From Ampullaceana balthica (Eukaryota > Mollusca > Gastropoda > Lymnaeidae): 64,000 bases of DNA. The position numbers and the translations under genes are program-made. Below the pieces are notes generated by a model. It made no database searches. It worked only from the letters and a program-made list of their open reading frames with translations, and was not told the origin of the DNA. Below are positions 31,331 through 40,770 of this stretch, in pieces. Where the stretch lies: positions 184,501-248,500 of the forward strand of contig CALYLW010000328.1 of assembly GCA_944989445.1 (NCBI GenBank), written 5' to 3'. Position 1 is the stretch's first letter. The number at the start of each line of letters is the position of its first letter.

Positions 31331-33316
31331 GTCCAGTGAGTATTTGTCGGTCATTGTCTTATTAATTCTGGTCTGTCTTGACCGCACTGTGTCTCTGTGT
31401 AGCTCCTTGTTTGCCCTGCTGTGTCTTTGGAGGTCATACGGGCCACCTTTGTTTAGCAACTCACAACAGTGTTTAGCTGAGCCCACGTCATATTGTTGTG
31501 TGGCTCCACTGTAGGGTTTTTTCTTAAGTTGCTTGTTTTCATCCTTAGATGTGCTATCTGCTATTAACTCAGTAGTACACCCCATTTTCCCATCCTTGTT
31601 TTCACTATTTTCCTTATTTCCCTCAATAGGTTTGCTATCTTCTAGGAATTCAGTAGTACAATCAATTTTTCCATCATTACCTTCCTTATTTCCCTTACAT
31701 TCAACACATTTTGCCTCCGAGGTTAATGTTACTACTGTGACCACGGTGTGTTCAGTGACCTTCACCCCATCTTGCATATCTGGGTCACTACTTTTTTTCT
31801 TGTTCATATTTTCAACTAAATTTTCCCTCTTTCGAAATTGTACTTCTTTGATCCACTTTTCGTGAGGTTTTTCAACAATTGTCCCAAGCATTTTGGACGT
31901 TCTCTGTACATTCACTGTCATGTCCGTATCATTACCATTTAATCTTTGAGTTAATTCAGTCCTTTTCTCTTCCTTTTCAACAATGATTCGCCATAAGTCA
32001 TTTATGTCTTCTTTGTTATGTGCTATAGTCAGCGTTAACTCATTATTCTCCTCTACTTTTTGAGTTAGTGTGTCTTTAATTTCTTTTAGCTTCCACTGTA
32101 ATTTCTGCAAACATTCATCTTTATCAGTCACCGTCTTATTCAGTCCTGTTATATTTTGGTTTGCAATGATTAAGTTTAATTTCATCTCTGCTAGTTTTTC
32201 ATCTTTACCCCTGACTATTTTTATTAGGCTAGCGTATATGTTGTCCATCTCGATACTTTTCATTTTCCAGGTCATGGACTCAACTTCAACTTCATTCAGT
32301 TTTATTTTGTTCTCTCTCTTCCATTCTTCTAATGATTCTCCCATTTCGGTTAAGGCCTTACTCAGATCTGCTTTGTTGTTTTGTGTAATGATTAGGTTTC
32401 TATTCATTTCTTTTCCTTTTAGCTCCCTCTGTAATTTTTCCAATAATTCACCTTTTTCAGCTTCAGACTTCGTCAGCTCTGTTACCTTTCTATCTTTGTC
32501 CTTAGTTATTTTAAGCCAGCTGGATTTTTCTTCATCCTTTTGAGCCAGTAGTTTGTCCATTTCGGCAATTCTCATTCTTAAGTTCATTGATTCCACTTCA
32601 GTTTCCTCTATTTTTAATCTGTGTTTGATGTCAAATTGTTCGAGGTCCGTTAGTCTAGTTTCAACATTGCTCAATTTTGGCTCAAGTTTACCTGCTGTCT
32701 CTCTGTGTTCCTTTAATTCGTTCTCTTTAAAGGCCAGATTATTTCTCAACTCACTAATGAGTTTATTACTTTCTTCCCTGTCGTAATTTAATTCGTCTAT
32801 TAGTTTTTGAATTTCGGGCTCCCTGTTTTTAAGCACCCTGGGTTCTATTCTACTTTTATTATTTTGTTTTCTTGTCTTAGGAAAACTCTCACCAAAGTCT
32901 CTAGCTGTATTGCGATTGTCTCTGTACCCTTTAATGTTCAGATTTTCATTTTTATATCTTACGCTATTGGTCTGTTTCTTTGGGTTGTCGTATCTATAAC
33001 CATTTATCTCGCCAGCTGCCGATTCTGCCACCTTATACGCTTCTTTCGTTACATACGGCTCTTCCCAAAATAAGCTGGCTATTCCATATAATTCTTCCTG
33101 ACAGTTACTCTCGTTACTTGCTCCCGGTTTAATTCTCCGTTTTCTTCTTTTCTCTTCGTCCTTTTCCAATATTTTCTCCTGTCTCTTTTCGTATTGTCGC
33201 TGCTTCTTTTCGTCTTTTTTCTGTCGCAGTCTCTGTCTTTCTTCGTTTTGTCTCAATGATTCTTTATCTTCTACTTCCCACTTTAACCGTACCTCTTCAA
33301 ATTTTTTAGCAACCAT
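31175..33316 (-). CDS. CC-LTR copy 2 large coiled-coil protein (713 codons)
   Basis: An uninterrupted frame of 713 codons. Residues 1-65 are K/E/R/Q-rich (KKDEKKQRQ, EKDEEKRRKRR). Residues about 66-160 are less charged with a YGIASLFWEEPY segment that could be a folded or interaction domain. From about 165 to 470 it is a long coiled coil with internal repeats: HRLKIEETEVES/RIAEMD (232-254) resembles NKIKLNEVEVES/SIEMD (336-358), and MNRNLIITQNN (304-314) resembles KLNLIIANQN (379-388). The C-terminal third is polar and ends with MFLLIV. The first ATG overlaps the preceding 189-codon frame by 34 nt in the -1 frame. No enzyme motif. Likely a self-assembling structural protein. Confidence 0.7.
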   Translation of the reverse strand: MVAKKFEEVRLKWEVEDKESLRQNEERQRLRQKKDEKKQRQYEKRQEKILEKDEEKRRKRRIKPGASNESNCQEELYGIASLFWEEPYVTKEAYKVAESAAGEINGYRYDNPKKQTNSVRYKNENLNIKGYRDNRNTARDFGESFPKTRKQNNKSRIEPRVLKNREPEIQKLIDELNYDREESNKLISELRNNLAFKENELKEHRETAGKLEPKLSNVETRLTDLEQFDIKHRLKIEETEVESMNLRMRIAEMDKLLAQKDEEKSSWLKITKDKDRKVTELTKSEAEKGELLEKLQRELKGKEMNRNLIITQNNKADLSKALTEMGESLEEWKRENKIKLNEVEVESMTWKMKSIEMDNIYASLIKIVRGKDEKLAEMKLNLIIANQNITGLNKTVTDKDECLQKLQWKLKEIKDTLTQKVEENNELTLTIAHNKEDINDLWRIIVEKEEKRTELTQRLNGNDTDMTVNVQRTSKMLGTIVEKPHEKWIKEVQFRKRENLVENMNKKKSSDPDMQDGVKVTEHTVVTVVTLTSEAKCVECKGNKEGNDGKIDCTTEFLEDSKPIEGNKENSENKDGKMGCTTELIADSTSKDENKQLKKKPYSGATQQYDVGSAKHCCELLNKGGPYDLQRHSRANKELHRDTVRSRQTRINKTMTDKYSLDRFTAGPLRVMFLLIVGALGRTVSHGGESGAFAGVFIDTRGTVRKIQMSGLL

Positions 33317-33852
33317 CTATCTTCCCTTTCACCGTTTTCCTTCCCTTTATTAGCAGTCACTACATTAGGTAATTGAACCTGCTTTATCTTCTTTTCATCC
33401 TCAACTTCAGTTTCGTTTAATTTTACAGTGTACTCCCTCTTTACGTTCTCCTTATAAATCAGTAATTCTTTGTCCCAATTATCATAATCTTTTGCCATTC
33501 GCTTCAGATTTGTTTCATACTTTTCTTCTTTTTCTACTTCCATTTTCCCAATTTCAACAATGTCTTCTTCTCTCAGTGTAGTGTTCCCGGTTAACTCATA
33601 ATTCTCTTCTCTAAGAGAGAATTCTTCTAAAATCTTCGTGGTTTCTACATTTTTTTGGTTTAGCTGTACCTGTGCTTCTTCCACTAACTTATCTTTTCCC
33701 ACTAATTGACTGTCTATTTCGACCATTTTTATTTTTAATTTACTCGTATCAATTTCATCTTCATCTAGTTTTATTTTGTGCTTCTTGCCTTCCTTTTGTA
33801 GTTCTGCTAATCTACTTTGAGCACTGCACCAAATTGCTTCTAGTTCACTCAA
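33283..33852 (-). CDS. CC-LTR copy 2 coiled-coil middle part (189 codons)
   Basis: It is in the same frame as the upstream 132-codon part and separated from it only by a UAA codon, so the given ATG is probably not a real start. It contains AIWCSAQSRLAELQKEGK, then a repeat unit KIKLDEDEIDTSKLKIKMVEID, AKDYDNWDKELLIYKE and a second partial unit TVKLNETEVED. The same blocks are recognisable in copy 1. It ends in a 34-nt overlap with the 713-codon frame at a run of six adenines. The real product may fuse all three parts. Confidence 0.65.
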   Translation of the reverse strand: MSELEAIWCSAQSRLAELQKEGKKHKIKLDEDEIDTSKLKIKMVEIDSQLVGKDKLVEEAQVQLNQKNVETTKILEEFSLREENYELTGNTTLREEDIVEIGKMEVEKEEKYETNLKRMAKDYDNWDKELLIYKENVKREYTVKLNETEVEDEKKIKQVQLPNVVTANKGKENGEREDRWLLKNLKRYG

Positions 33853-33897
33853 TGTACCTTTGTGATCTTCTAGTTCTGTTTCTTTAACGATAATTTC

Positions 33898-34296
33898 TTA
33901 TTTTTTATACCCCTGCGTCTCACGAATTATATAACTTTTGTCACTGTCCCCGTCTTCAATATTCTCTCTAGACCTTCTTTGTCTTTCGGCCCGCAATTTT
34001 CTCATTATCTCTTCATGTTTTTTTATTTCCGTCTCTTCCTGTCTTCTCTTATTTTCTCGTTCGTCTTCTACATGTCTTCTCTTATTTTCTCGTTCGGCTT
34101 CTTCCTGTCTTCTCTTTTCTTCGCGTTCCTCTACTTTCCGTCTATTTTCTTTCACTTCCCATAGTCTAAACTGCTCTAATAAAAATTTATTTAGCTCCTG
34201 CCCCTTTAGCTGTAACTCTTTTTCTCCCCTCTCTCTACTGTCCGCTATGATTTTGTTCATATCTTGTATTCTCTTTTTAAATCTAGTATTTTCCAT
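33898..34296 (-). CDS. CC-LTR copy 2 coiled-coil N-terminal part (132 codons)
   Basis: It starts MENTRFKKRIQDMNK, matching the copy 1 start, so this ATG is likely genuine. Residues about 55-110 hold 11-residue repeats (EERENKRRQEE-like). It ends IIRETQGYKK followed by UAA. Reading straight on in the same frame gives EIIVKETELED, continuous with the next part. In copy 1 the equivalent position lacks this stop but has others nearby. The UAA could be a mutation or a readthrough codon. Confidence 0.65.
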   Translation of the reverse strand: MENTRFKKRIQDMNKIIADSRERGEKELQLKGQELNKFLLEQFRLWEVKENRRKVEEREEKRRQEEAERENKRRHVEDERENKRRQEETEIKKHEEIMRKLRAERQRRSRENIEDGDSDKSYIIRETQGYKK

Positions 34297-34995
34297 ATTG
34301 GCCGTTTATATTATCTAACAGATCAATCTTACAATGCCGATATTTTACAATAAATTTACCCTTTTATAATCGTTTAACAATAATTTAATTGTACTTGCCT
34401 GTATTTTTAGAAATACACACACATCTTAACCATATATAACGAAAATCACATTACATTATCACTGTCATATATACTGTTTTTTTCCTCGAGGTTGTCCTGG
34501 CTTGAACTGTAGGGTCCTTCTGCAACATGACCTCCCGGTACAGTTTGTACTGTTAAAGTCCGTCGTAGGTGTATTGGACTCAGCTCCCCCTGCTACGTCT
34601 GTCTGCAGCGTTGGTATCTAGTTTCGTCGATCTCGTATTTGTCCCTCTGGCCACCAATATTCAGTATTCCCGGGACTTGCTAGGCGGTACCATCTGTCAG
34701 AATCCGCTGGTACGCTGATGGTCGTCTCAACTGCCCGTGTACGTCCCTGGTTCCATCGTAGATATAATCCCCGGCGTATGCTATACGCTCCTGCGCTGAT
34801 CTTGTTAGCGGTGTAGATTGGGACGTGTAGACGGATACAGTTTGTATGCGCCCTATGTACGGGTTCCGCTAATTGTAGTCCTGGCTAACGGTGTTAGACA
34901 CTGTTATCGTTGTGTATGCAGCAACGCTGCGCTGATGTGGTTCTGTTCAGTCTCTCATAGTGTTTGGCGGTGTTAGGTAATCCAGAGACTATTTT

Positions 34996-35014
34996 TGTTG
35001 GCCACGGGCCCCCA
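34996..35014 (-). other. CC-LTR copy 2 primer-binding site
   Basis: On the minus strand TGGGGGCCCGTGGCC directly follows the LTR end CCTAACA. The sequence between it and the first ATG (34297-34995) is a leader that contains the conserved RWYRLASPGNTEYW phrase near 34650-34710. Confidence 0.6.
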
Positions 35015-35546
35015 TGTTAGGTCTCGATGTTTAGGTGGATTATTGCTTGCTCTCCGCTCTGCATACACACAATAGATGACACAAGATTATGTACAAGTCA
35101 CTGTTTATTCTGCTATGTACAATTGTATAAACTGGCGGTCCCGCCTAGAGATCAAATACATCTATCTACAAATGGCTTAATATTCGAGCATGCCCTCGGT
35201 CCGACTCGACCTTCCTGGGCCCATGCTCAAGTCCTCTTACAGCTACACGTATATACACAAAGTCTCTAAGTGCGACTCGGTCCAAGTCCCCTCCGTGTTA
35301 CTATAACTACCCGGTTTATCACAGACCGTTCCGCCTGCACAACTCTGCGCCAACTACCCAACAACTCTTCTCCCTGTTCGACTCAACTCGTCCCTTATAA
35401 AACCCCCCAAACTGGTCTCAACTGACCCTGGCGTCACACCCCGTGTGACCAGAAGTTCACTCAAACATCACTAGACATTATTCCCGTGACAGGAGTTCAT
35501 ACCAGTCAACAACCATTCACTCACAGTGATTCTCATTCCCCTGACA
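35015..35546 (-). repeat. CC-LTR copy 2, 5' LTR
   Basis: On the minus strand it starts TGTCAGGGGAATGAG and ends CGAGACCTAACA. It is the long form of the LTR, including the segment missing from the 3' LTR. Confidence 0.92.
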
Positions 35547-36085
35547 GTCTGCGTATGCCAGGTACTGTAGTGGTTGGCTATACAAAGTTCCTGATGGTCT
35601 TTGTTCTGTTATGCCTCTTTTTAAGTAGTTAGTTATCTTTCCGTTGGAACTGAAATGGATGTTCCTAATGATTTTCTCTAGTGTGATGTTGAATAGCATA
35701 CATGAAAATGAATCTCATTGTGTGAGACCGCAGTCAACTGGGAACTCCCTTGAGTAATCTCCCTGTACCTTGACTCTACTTTTGGAGTTGGCCATTCTCA
35801 TATATATGAGCAGAGTTAGTGTGTGTGGGACTCTAAGTTCCTGTAGTGCGTTGTATGGGTAATTCCTATTTACGCTATCATGTGCAGTTTTGTAGTCGCA
35901 ATACATTTGATGTATGTCGATGTTATATTCATAGCTTTTCCCCAGGAGACGTCTTATAGTAAAATTATGATATGTAGTTGATATATACTGTCAGAATCCA
36001 CATTCATAGTCCCCTAATATCAATTCACTATACTTTTCAAGTTCTCTAGCTATGAGTTTTGTGATGATTTTGTAAATTATTATTT
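35547..36085 (-). pseudogene. LINE-X, reverse-transcriptase palm region
   Basis: On the minus strand it reads KLIARELEKYSELI, GDYECGF, MYCDYKTAHDSVNR (motif A with its Asp), LQELRVPHTLTLLIYMRM, VKVQGDYSREFPVDCGLTQ, MLFNITLEKIIRNI and YLAYAD at the insertion point of CC-LTR copy 2. The 5' part of the LINE (endonuclease) is missing beyond 36085, where AT-rich DNA begins (36086-36740, nothing recognised). Confidence 0.85.
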
Positions 36086-36739
36086 GTTATTAGTATCAAA
36101 AATATATCTGGGCAGTATATGATTCGAAATAATGCCTTATTCTACTATCGAATTGAATACGATACAATAATAAAACAATAGTATTATCAAAATTAGAGAT
36201 ATGCATCTTAAATAAAATTATATTAAATGTAATACTCTTTAAAAAAAACACGCTAATTTTAGGGAGCTAAATTAGCGATATAATACATTATGTTTTTAAG
36301 AACAAATTAAAGCTGGTGTAATCTGCAAAATAATAGATATTTCGATCAATAATTTTCAAGAAAGTGTAAAAATTCTATTGGGAATAAAAAATCCCTATAC
36401 CAAAATAGAGCTTTTGGGTCATTTGTCACGAAAGTATTGACATTAGGAGTGCAACATTACATATAATTTTAATGTATGCTATAAAGTTTAAAGATCCATC
36501 CTATTTACCCACTAGCTATTGCTTAAACTAATTTTAATTAGTGCTCTTAAAAAGAAATGAAAATTCGGTCCAAGGCCCCAATACGTGGCAAATAAAGACA
36601 ATTTGCCATGTTACCAATCCGGATGTGAACTTAATAACTTCCTACCGTTTCATGGCGATCAAATAAATGGTAAACTTATGCATACATGACAAACACACAG
36701 ACATGTATTCACAAAAAGCACAAGAAGAGCTTGAAAGGT

Positions 36740-37290
36740 TAGGTTATTTTTAGATGATTGTATAATCTATTTAAAAAAATTAAATCAGAACAAGATCTTA
36801 CAAAAGACTTAGATAAATTGATGCAATGGAAAACTAACTCGAGTATGTTTTTCCACCCAGAAAAGTGTCAACTGTTAAGAATAACAAAGAAAAAGAAACA
36901 CATAAATTCAAACTATTTCATTCATGGAAAAGAGCTAATCCAAACTAAGGGTTCAAAATACGTATGACTAGTAATAAATAAGAAATTATCCGGGAATCCA
37001 CATATCAGTGAGCTGTTTAAGAAAATCAAAGAAAATCGTAGGCTTTATAAAAAGAAACTGTTACAAATGAAATAAGAAAATAAGTAAAATGCTACCTCAC
37101 TTTGGTGAGAACTTTACTAGAATATACAGCTTATGTATGGGACCTTCAACCTAAACAAATCATTGATAAACTAGAAAAAAATTTTAAAAATCTTCCACAT
37201 TCATTACTGGAGAATATTCAAAACTTACAAGAATAGAACCATTAGTTAAATCATTAAACATTGAAAAACTAGAGGGTAGAAGAACCAAGA
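36740..37290 (+). pseudogene. LINE-Z reverse-transcriptase C-terminal fragment
   Basis: The first 69 codons (36758-36967) read DLDKLMQWKTNSSMFFHPEKC, LLRITKKKKHI and FIHGKELIQTKGSKYV. Later frames give VINKKLSGNPHI, LTLVRTLLEYTAYVW and LEKILKIFHIHYW. This is the thumb and connection region of a Jockey/CR1-type LINE, different from LINE-X, -Y and -W. There are at least three frameshifts and no upstream catalytic domain. Confidence 0.75.
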
Positions 37291-37298
37291 GTAAAGTA

Positions 37299-37324
<26 letters not shown>
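37299..37324. repeat. (TA)n microsatellite
   Basis: About 13 perfect TA dinucleotides at the 3' end of the LINE-Z fragment. It may be a LINE tail or an ordinary microsatellite. Confidence 0.9.
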
Positions 37325-37329
<5 letters not shown>

Positions 37330-37487
37330 TAAACGAGCATGTGCAAGTAAGCATGACGAATGACACTCGTTGGCGTCAACTAATCATAGTTAACGGTTGC
37401 CATGCGAAGTTAGTGGAAGGGTGGGGCATGTCTTGAGACCAGCAATGTTTTTGCATTCATTTTCGTTGTTCCTTCACAGTGTACATG

Positions 37488-37560
37488 TATTCCGTAGTGT
37501 ATTGGTTATTAAATCCGCCTGACACGTGGAAGGTCTTAGGTTCAAGCCCAAGCGGAAACA
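37488..37560 (+). pseudogene. tRNA-Val (GAC) pseudogene
   Basis: The 73-nt cloverleaf order of animal tRNA-Val is visible: TATTCCG acceptor, TA, GTGTATTGGTTATTAA D arm, anticodon loop CTGACAC (anticodon GAC), AGGTC variable part, TTAGGTTCAAGCCCAAG T arm, CGGAAAC and A73. A T-run follows at 37562, as for pol III termination. Against it being functional, the last two acceptor pairs, the D stem (GTG with TAA) and one T-stem pair are mismatched. It could also be the head of an old SINE, but no repeated body was seen. Confidence 0.7.
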
Positions 37561-37910
37561 TTTTTCCCCCTTTCTTAGTGAACATAAACACAGCTTCGCA
37601 TGTATTTCACGGAAAAAAAGCTTTGTTCAATGTTATACTAATTCCTTCATCAGATTATAATTGTCTGTTTCTATTGGTCGCATATTTCTGGGAAAAGACC
37701 ATAGACAAAGATGTTGCTCTCTAACTTGGCTTCATGGCTGTAATATTTGTTTCTGAACAATGGGATAATTCGTCGACGAGCTCTACGTTGTTTTCAGTGG
37801 CGGAAACGGAGTCATACACACTCAACAATACGCTCAGTGCAAGAATACTTCAGGAAATTGTTGCGATGTCCGAAATACTTCACAAATAAAAAAATATATT
37901 TTTAACAACA

Positions 37911-38192
37911 ACGTTTTTATAAGTGGACTAAAAAGAAGAAAATAATTTAAGACGCATAAGTTCAAGTACTTTGATTTAATATGACTAAAAACGTGGGACG
38001 TGTGTTTGGTAAAAAATTAAAGATTTATAATTTAGAAGGCAGAATAGAGATCTATAAGTGAGAGAATGAGTGAAATTTATATGTAAAACCTCATAAGCAC
38101 CCGCCCAACGTTTTTAGTCATATTAAATCAAAGTACTTGAACTTATCAGTTTTATATTATTTTTCTTCTTTTTAGTACATTTAAAAAAGCGT
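37911..38192. repeat. Large inverted repeat, ~85-bp arms
   Basis: The arm at 37911-37994 (acgtttttataagtggacta ... gactaaaaacgt) is repeated reversed at 38108-38192 with few differences, around a spacer of about 113 bp. Shared phrases include aagttcaagtactttgattt and agtggactaaaaagaag. A transcript would fold into a long hairpin. It may be the end-to-end remains of a foldback transposon. Confidence 0.8.
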
Positions 38193-38205
38193 GTTTTTTT
38201 TAAAT

Positions 38206-38370
38206 ACCTGTATTTATTTTATTCTTTTTAATCCACTTATAAAAACGTGGTTTTTAAAATCTTTTGTTGCCTTTATTTATTTTATTCTTTTTAGTCCACT
38301 TACAAAAACGTGTTTTTTAAAAACATTTTTGATCTCTATTTTACCGAACACCTCACAAGCGCCAGCCCAA
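38206..38370. repeat. Tandem repeat, ~65-bp unit
   Basis: The unit (c)tttatttattttattctttt, then agtccactta, then aaaaacgtg(t)tttttaaaa occurs twice in tandem, and its second part also matches the inverted-repeat arm. The phrase cacctcacaagcgccagcccaacg near 38350 echoes cctcataagcacccgcccaacg near 38089, so the inverted repeat and tandem units belong to one compound structure. Confidence 0.65.
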
Positions 38371-38451
38371 CGTTTTAATACCACGGGAATGTGGTCACGG
38401 GGGGATATACGGTGGCAAGTGAATGTAAACAATAGCAGACGGATACAATTG

Positions 38452-38540
38452 CTTATATTGAGATAAACTAAAAAAAATGCATTAATTTAATTACGGTACA
38501 TTCGATCGATTTGAAATTTTAATACAATGCATTGTCATCC
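38452..38540 (-). repeat. Dispersed repeat 'gagctgaaattt', copy 4 (reversed, partial)
   Basis: The phrases tgcattaatttaattacggt, acattcgatcgatttgaaat and acaatgcattg match the reversed copy at 4840-4965. From here to 39022 nothing else is recognised. Confidence 0.5.
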
Positions 38541-39189
38541 AAGATCTATATGTGGTAAAAGTTTGCGATCTCTAGGACCATCAAAAGAGGTTTAATTTTA
38601 CGTGGGTACATTTGAAAACATTCGGACAGACAGGAACGACAGCAATTTAATAACAATGTGGTAAAATGCTTCTGCGGTCCCCCAACGTTCATTTGCGTTG
38701 TTCCGATTTGTTCGTGATACTGTTTGCTTCCGTTCTCCCCATTCCTTTTTTTTCTTTGCACTATCTATGAGTAAGTTTGTGGACGCAGCGGGTCGTATCT
38801 AGTTTATACATAAAGTAATTAATTCTAATCTAGAAATATTACTGAGAGATAATTTAATACAACCTCAAATAGACATAAGGATACAAACAGCTTTCTTGTT
38901 CCGTATGCAAGAACAAACACATACAAATTCTCGATCCTCCCGTCAGGAATTCTGGCGTGGATTGGGTAGCCTGAAGAAAACAGGAAAACCAACACTTTAC
39001 TAACATTTAAAAGTGTAGAAAGCAGTGGCGTAGCTAGGGGGCGGTGGGGGTGGTCCGCCCCGAGCGTCATACATTTAGAGGACGGCATTTTGGGCATTTG
39101 AAAAGAAAAATCATTTCCGACAACCTCCCTATTTCTTTTGAAGGGGAAAACAAAGGTGCAACGAAAATGTTTCATAATTTCGAGTCTGA

Positions 39190-40770
39190 ATTTACGTATT
39201 CGCGCAACATTTGTTTGATTACAGAGTGGTTGTTATAACTAACGCAAAATCGTTCAAAAAATTTAAAATCACTCAAAAAAGGTATAGATTTGTTTGGAAA
39301 ATTAAGCGGTATACGTCACAGATGGCGCTTTTATAAGAAAGCTGGACACACAAAAAACATATCACCGCTTGGCCGAATAATATGTACTATTAATATCGCC
39401 ACGAGTTTTTGCGTGGAATTTCGAAATGCGCAGTATGATGCGCTAACAAGTACCTACATGACATGGTGGTTTAAATATTGTGTTTAATTTGCAAGTAGTA
39501 ATTCATATTAACTTTTCAGTTTTCAGAAAATTACCGTATTTTAAGGTAACTGACTAAAAATTATTTTTTATTTTTAAAAATTTTTTTATATCATTAAAGT
39601 AGCACACATAATTTGTGGTTTTAATTAAATGCGGTTATTCATTAAAAATGTTTCGCCTATCCAATTAAATTAATGTGTAAATAATTTGAATTCTTTTATA
39701 TTTTATGGAAAATTATTAAGAGTTATGGCAAGAACAAGAAAATATTCTCTGTTAAGCACCACAATAACATAAATAATTTCGAAAAAGACATACTCTAAAA
39801 TTTCAAGCGTCTTGGAAAAATTGACTTCTGAAGAAGTAACTAGTATAACGAGAAAGATGCTGGAATTTTACTCAGTTTAATGCAATCTTTTTTCTTTTCT
39901 ATGTTTTCTCAATTAATGGGAAACCGTCTTTTTTTAAAAATTAATGCAAACCCATTTCATGGAAAAAAGAGGTGTGCTATTACAGAACGCTGTTATAGAG
40001 ATTTGGAGCTACCAACTGAACGCCGAGTTAGAAGGAGAAAAATATGAATGTGGAAATACAGAAGACGTGGTACTATATTTGGAGCAAGAAGTACAACGAG
40101 AAATATTTTTATTCATGGATGAAATTATAAAAGAAAATAAAAGAAAACGCTGATGAGGTGCATGTCCTTGCAAGAAAATCTTCGTGTATAATAGTATGTA
40201 ACCTACTAAATGAAGAATTTGAACATCAATTAAATGTATTTATTGACATGGATAAAGAACAGTTCAATATTGAAATAAAGGGGATCCAGGTTTTTATGGC
40301 TCTACACAGGGCCGTCTTAGCAATTGTGGGGCGCTTTGAGGCTTAGTATGCGAAAAGGATTGCGCGGGGCCCAGTTTGGATAGGTATACGGTATTAATAA
40401 GAATAATAAGTGAAAATAAAGATAGTGTTAGATTAAGCTTATGAAAGCGTGGTGCCCACTGCGGCCACATAGGTTGCAGTGGCCTAAGACCAGGCCTGGC
40501 TTTACCTACACTACAATAATAGGCATTATGTTAGAAAAGGGACCCTTGATATATTAAAATATATTCAACAGTACATATTGGAAAATTCTGTACCTAACTT
40601 TATACTTTTGCTAATATTTGTTTTAACAATTGTTATCATTGTATCTAATTGTGAAAGGTGCTTCTCCAAACTGAAGTTGATATAAAATTACATTCGTTCC
40701 ACACTGAGTAATTTAAGACAACAAAATCTTGCAATATTGTCCATAGAACGGGATATTACAAATTAATTAA
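39190..40770 (+). pseudogene. hAT-A transposase, broken
   Basis: Fragments in order: FGKLSGIRHRWRFYKKAG and EFRNAQYDALTSTY (39290-39460); VLEKLTSEEVTSI (39805); LMQTHFMEKRGVLLQNAVIEI (39940-40005); EQEVQREIFLFMDEI (40085-40130); and at 40560-40765 VPNFILLLIFVLTIVIIV, CERCFSKLKL and LSNLRQQNLAILSIERDI, the hAT dimerisation domain with its (C/S)ER.FS..K signature. The last block resembles zinc-finger MYM-type hAT proteins. Many stops are present, including within the ORF at 39944-40153 region. Not functional. Confidence 0.75.

Larger units (their letters stand above)
29631..35546 (-). mobile_element. CC-LTR retrotransposon copy 2 (best copy, non-autonomous)
   Basis: A complete LTR element on the minus strand with an exact 5-bp TSD, gtctg (29626-29630 and 35547-35551). 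LTRs, primer-binding site, polypurine tract and a 3.1-kb coding region are present. I found no aspartic protease, reverse transcriptase, RNase H or integrase motif in the 4.95-kb interior. The coding region is a giant coiled-coil protein, much better preserved than in copy 1. It sits inside the YADD-encoding codons of LINE-X, so it is younger than that LINE. Known classes to compare are TR-GAG and large retrotransposon derivatives; a helper is required and not identified. Confidence 0.92.

Noticed and set aside
31533..33073. Open frames of 110, 157, 77 and 88 codons on the plus strand
   Set aside because: They are antisense shadows of the coiled-coil gene; K/E-rich coding gives open, F/S/L-rich frames on the opposite strand.
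37488..37560. Functional tRNA-Val gene
   Set aside because: Mismatches in acceptor, D and T stems and an unusual anticodon make a pseudogene more likely.
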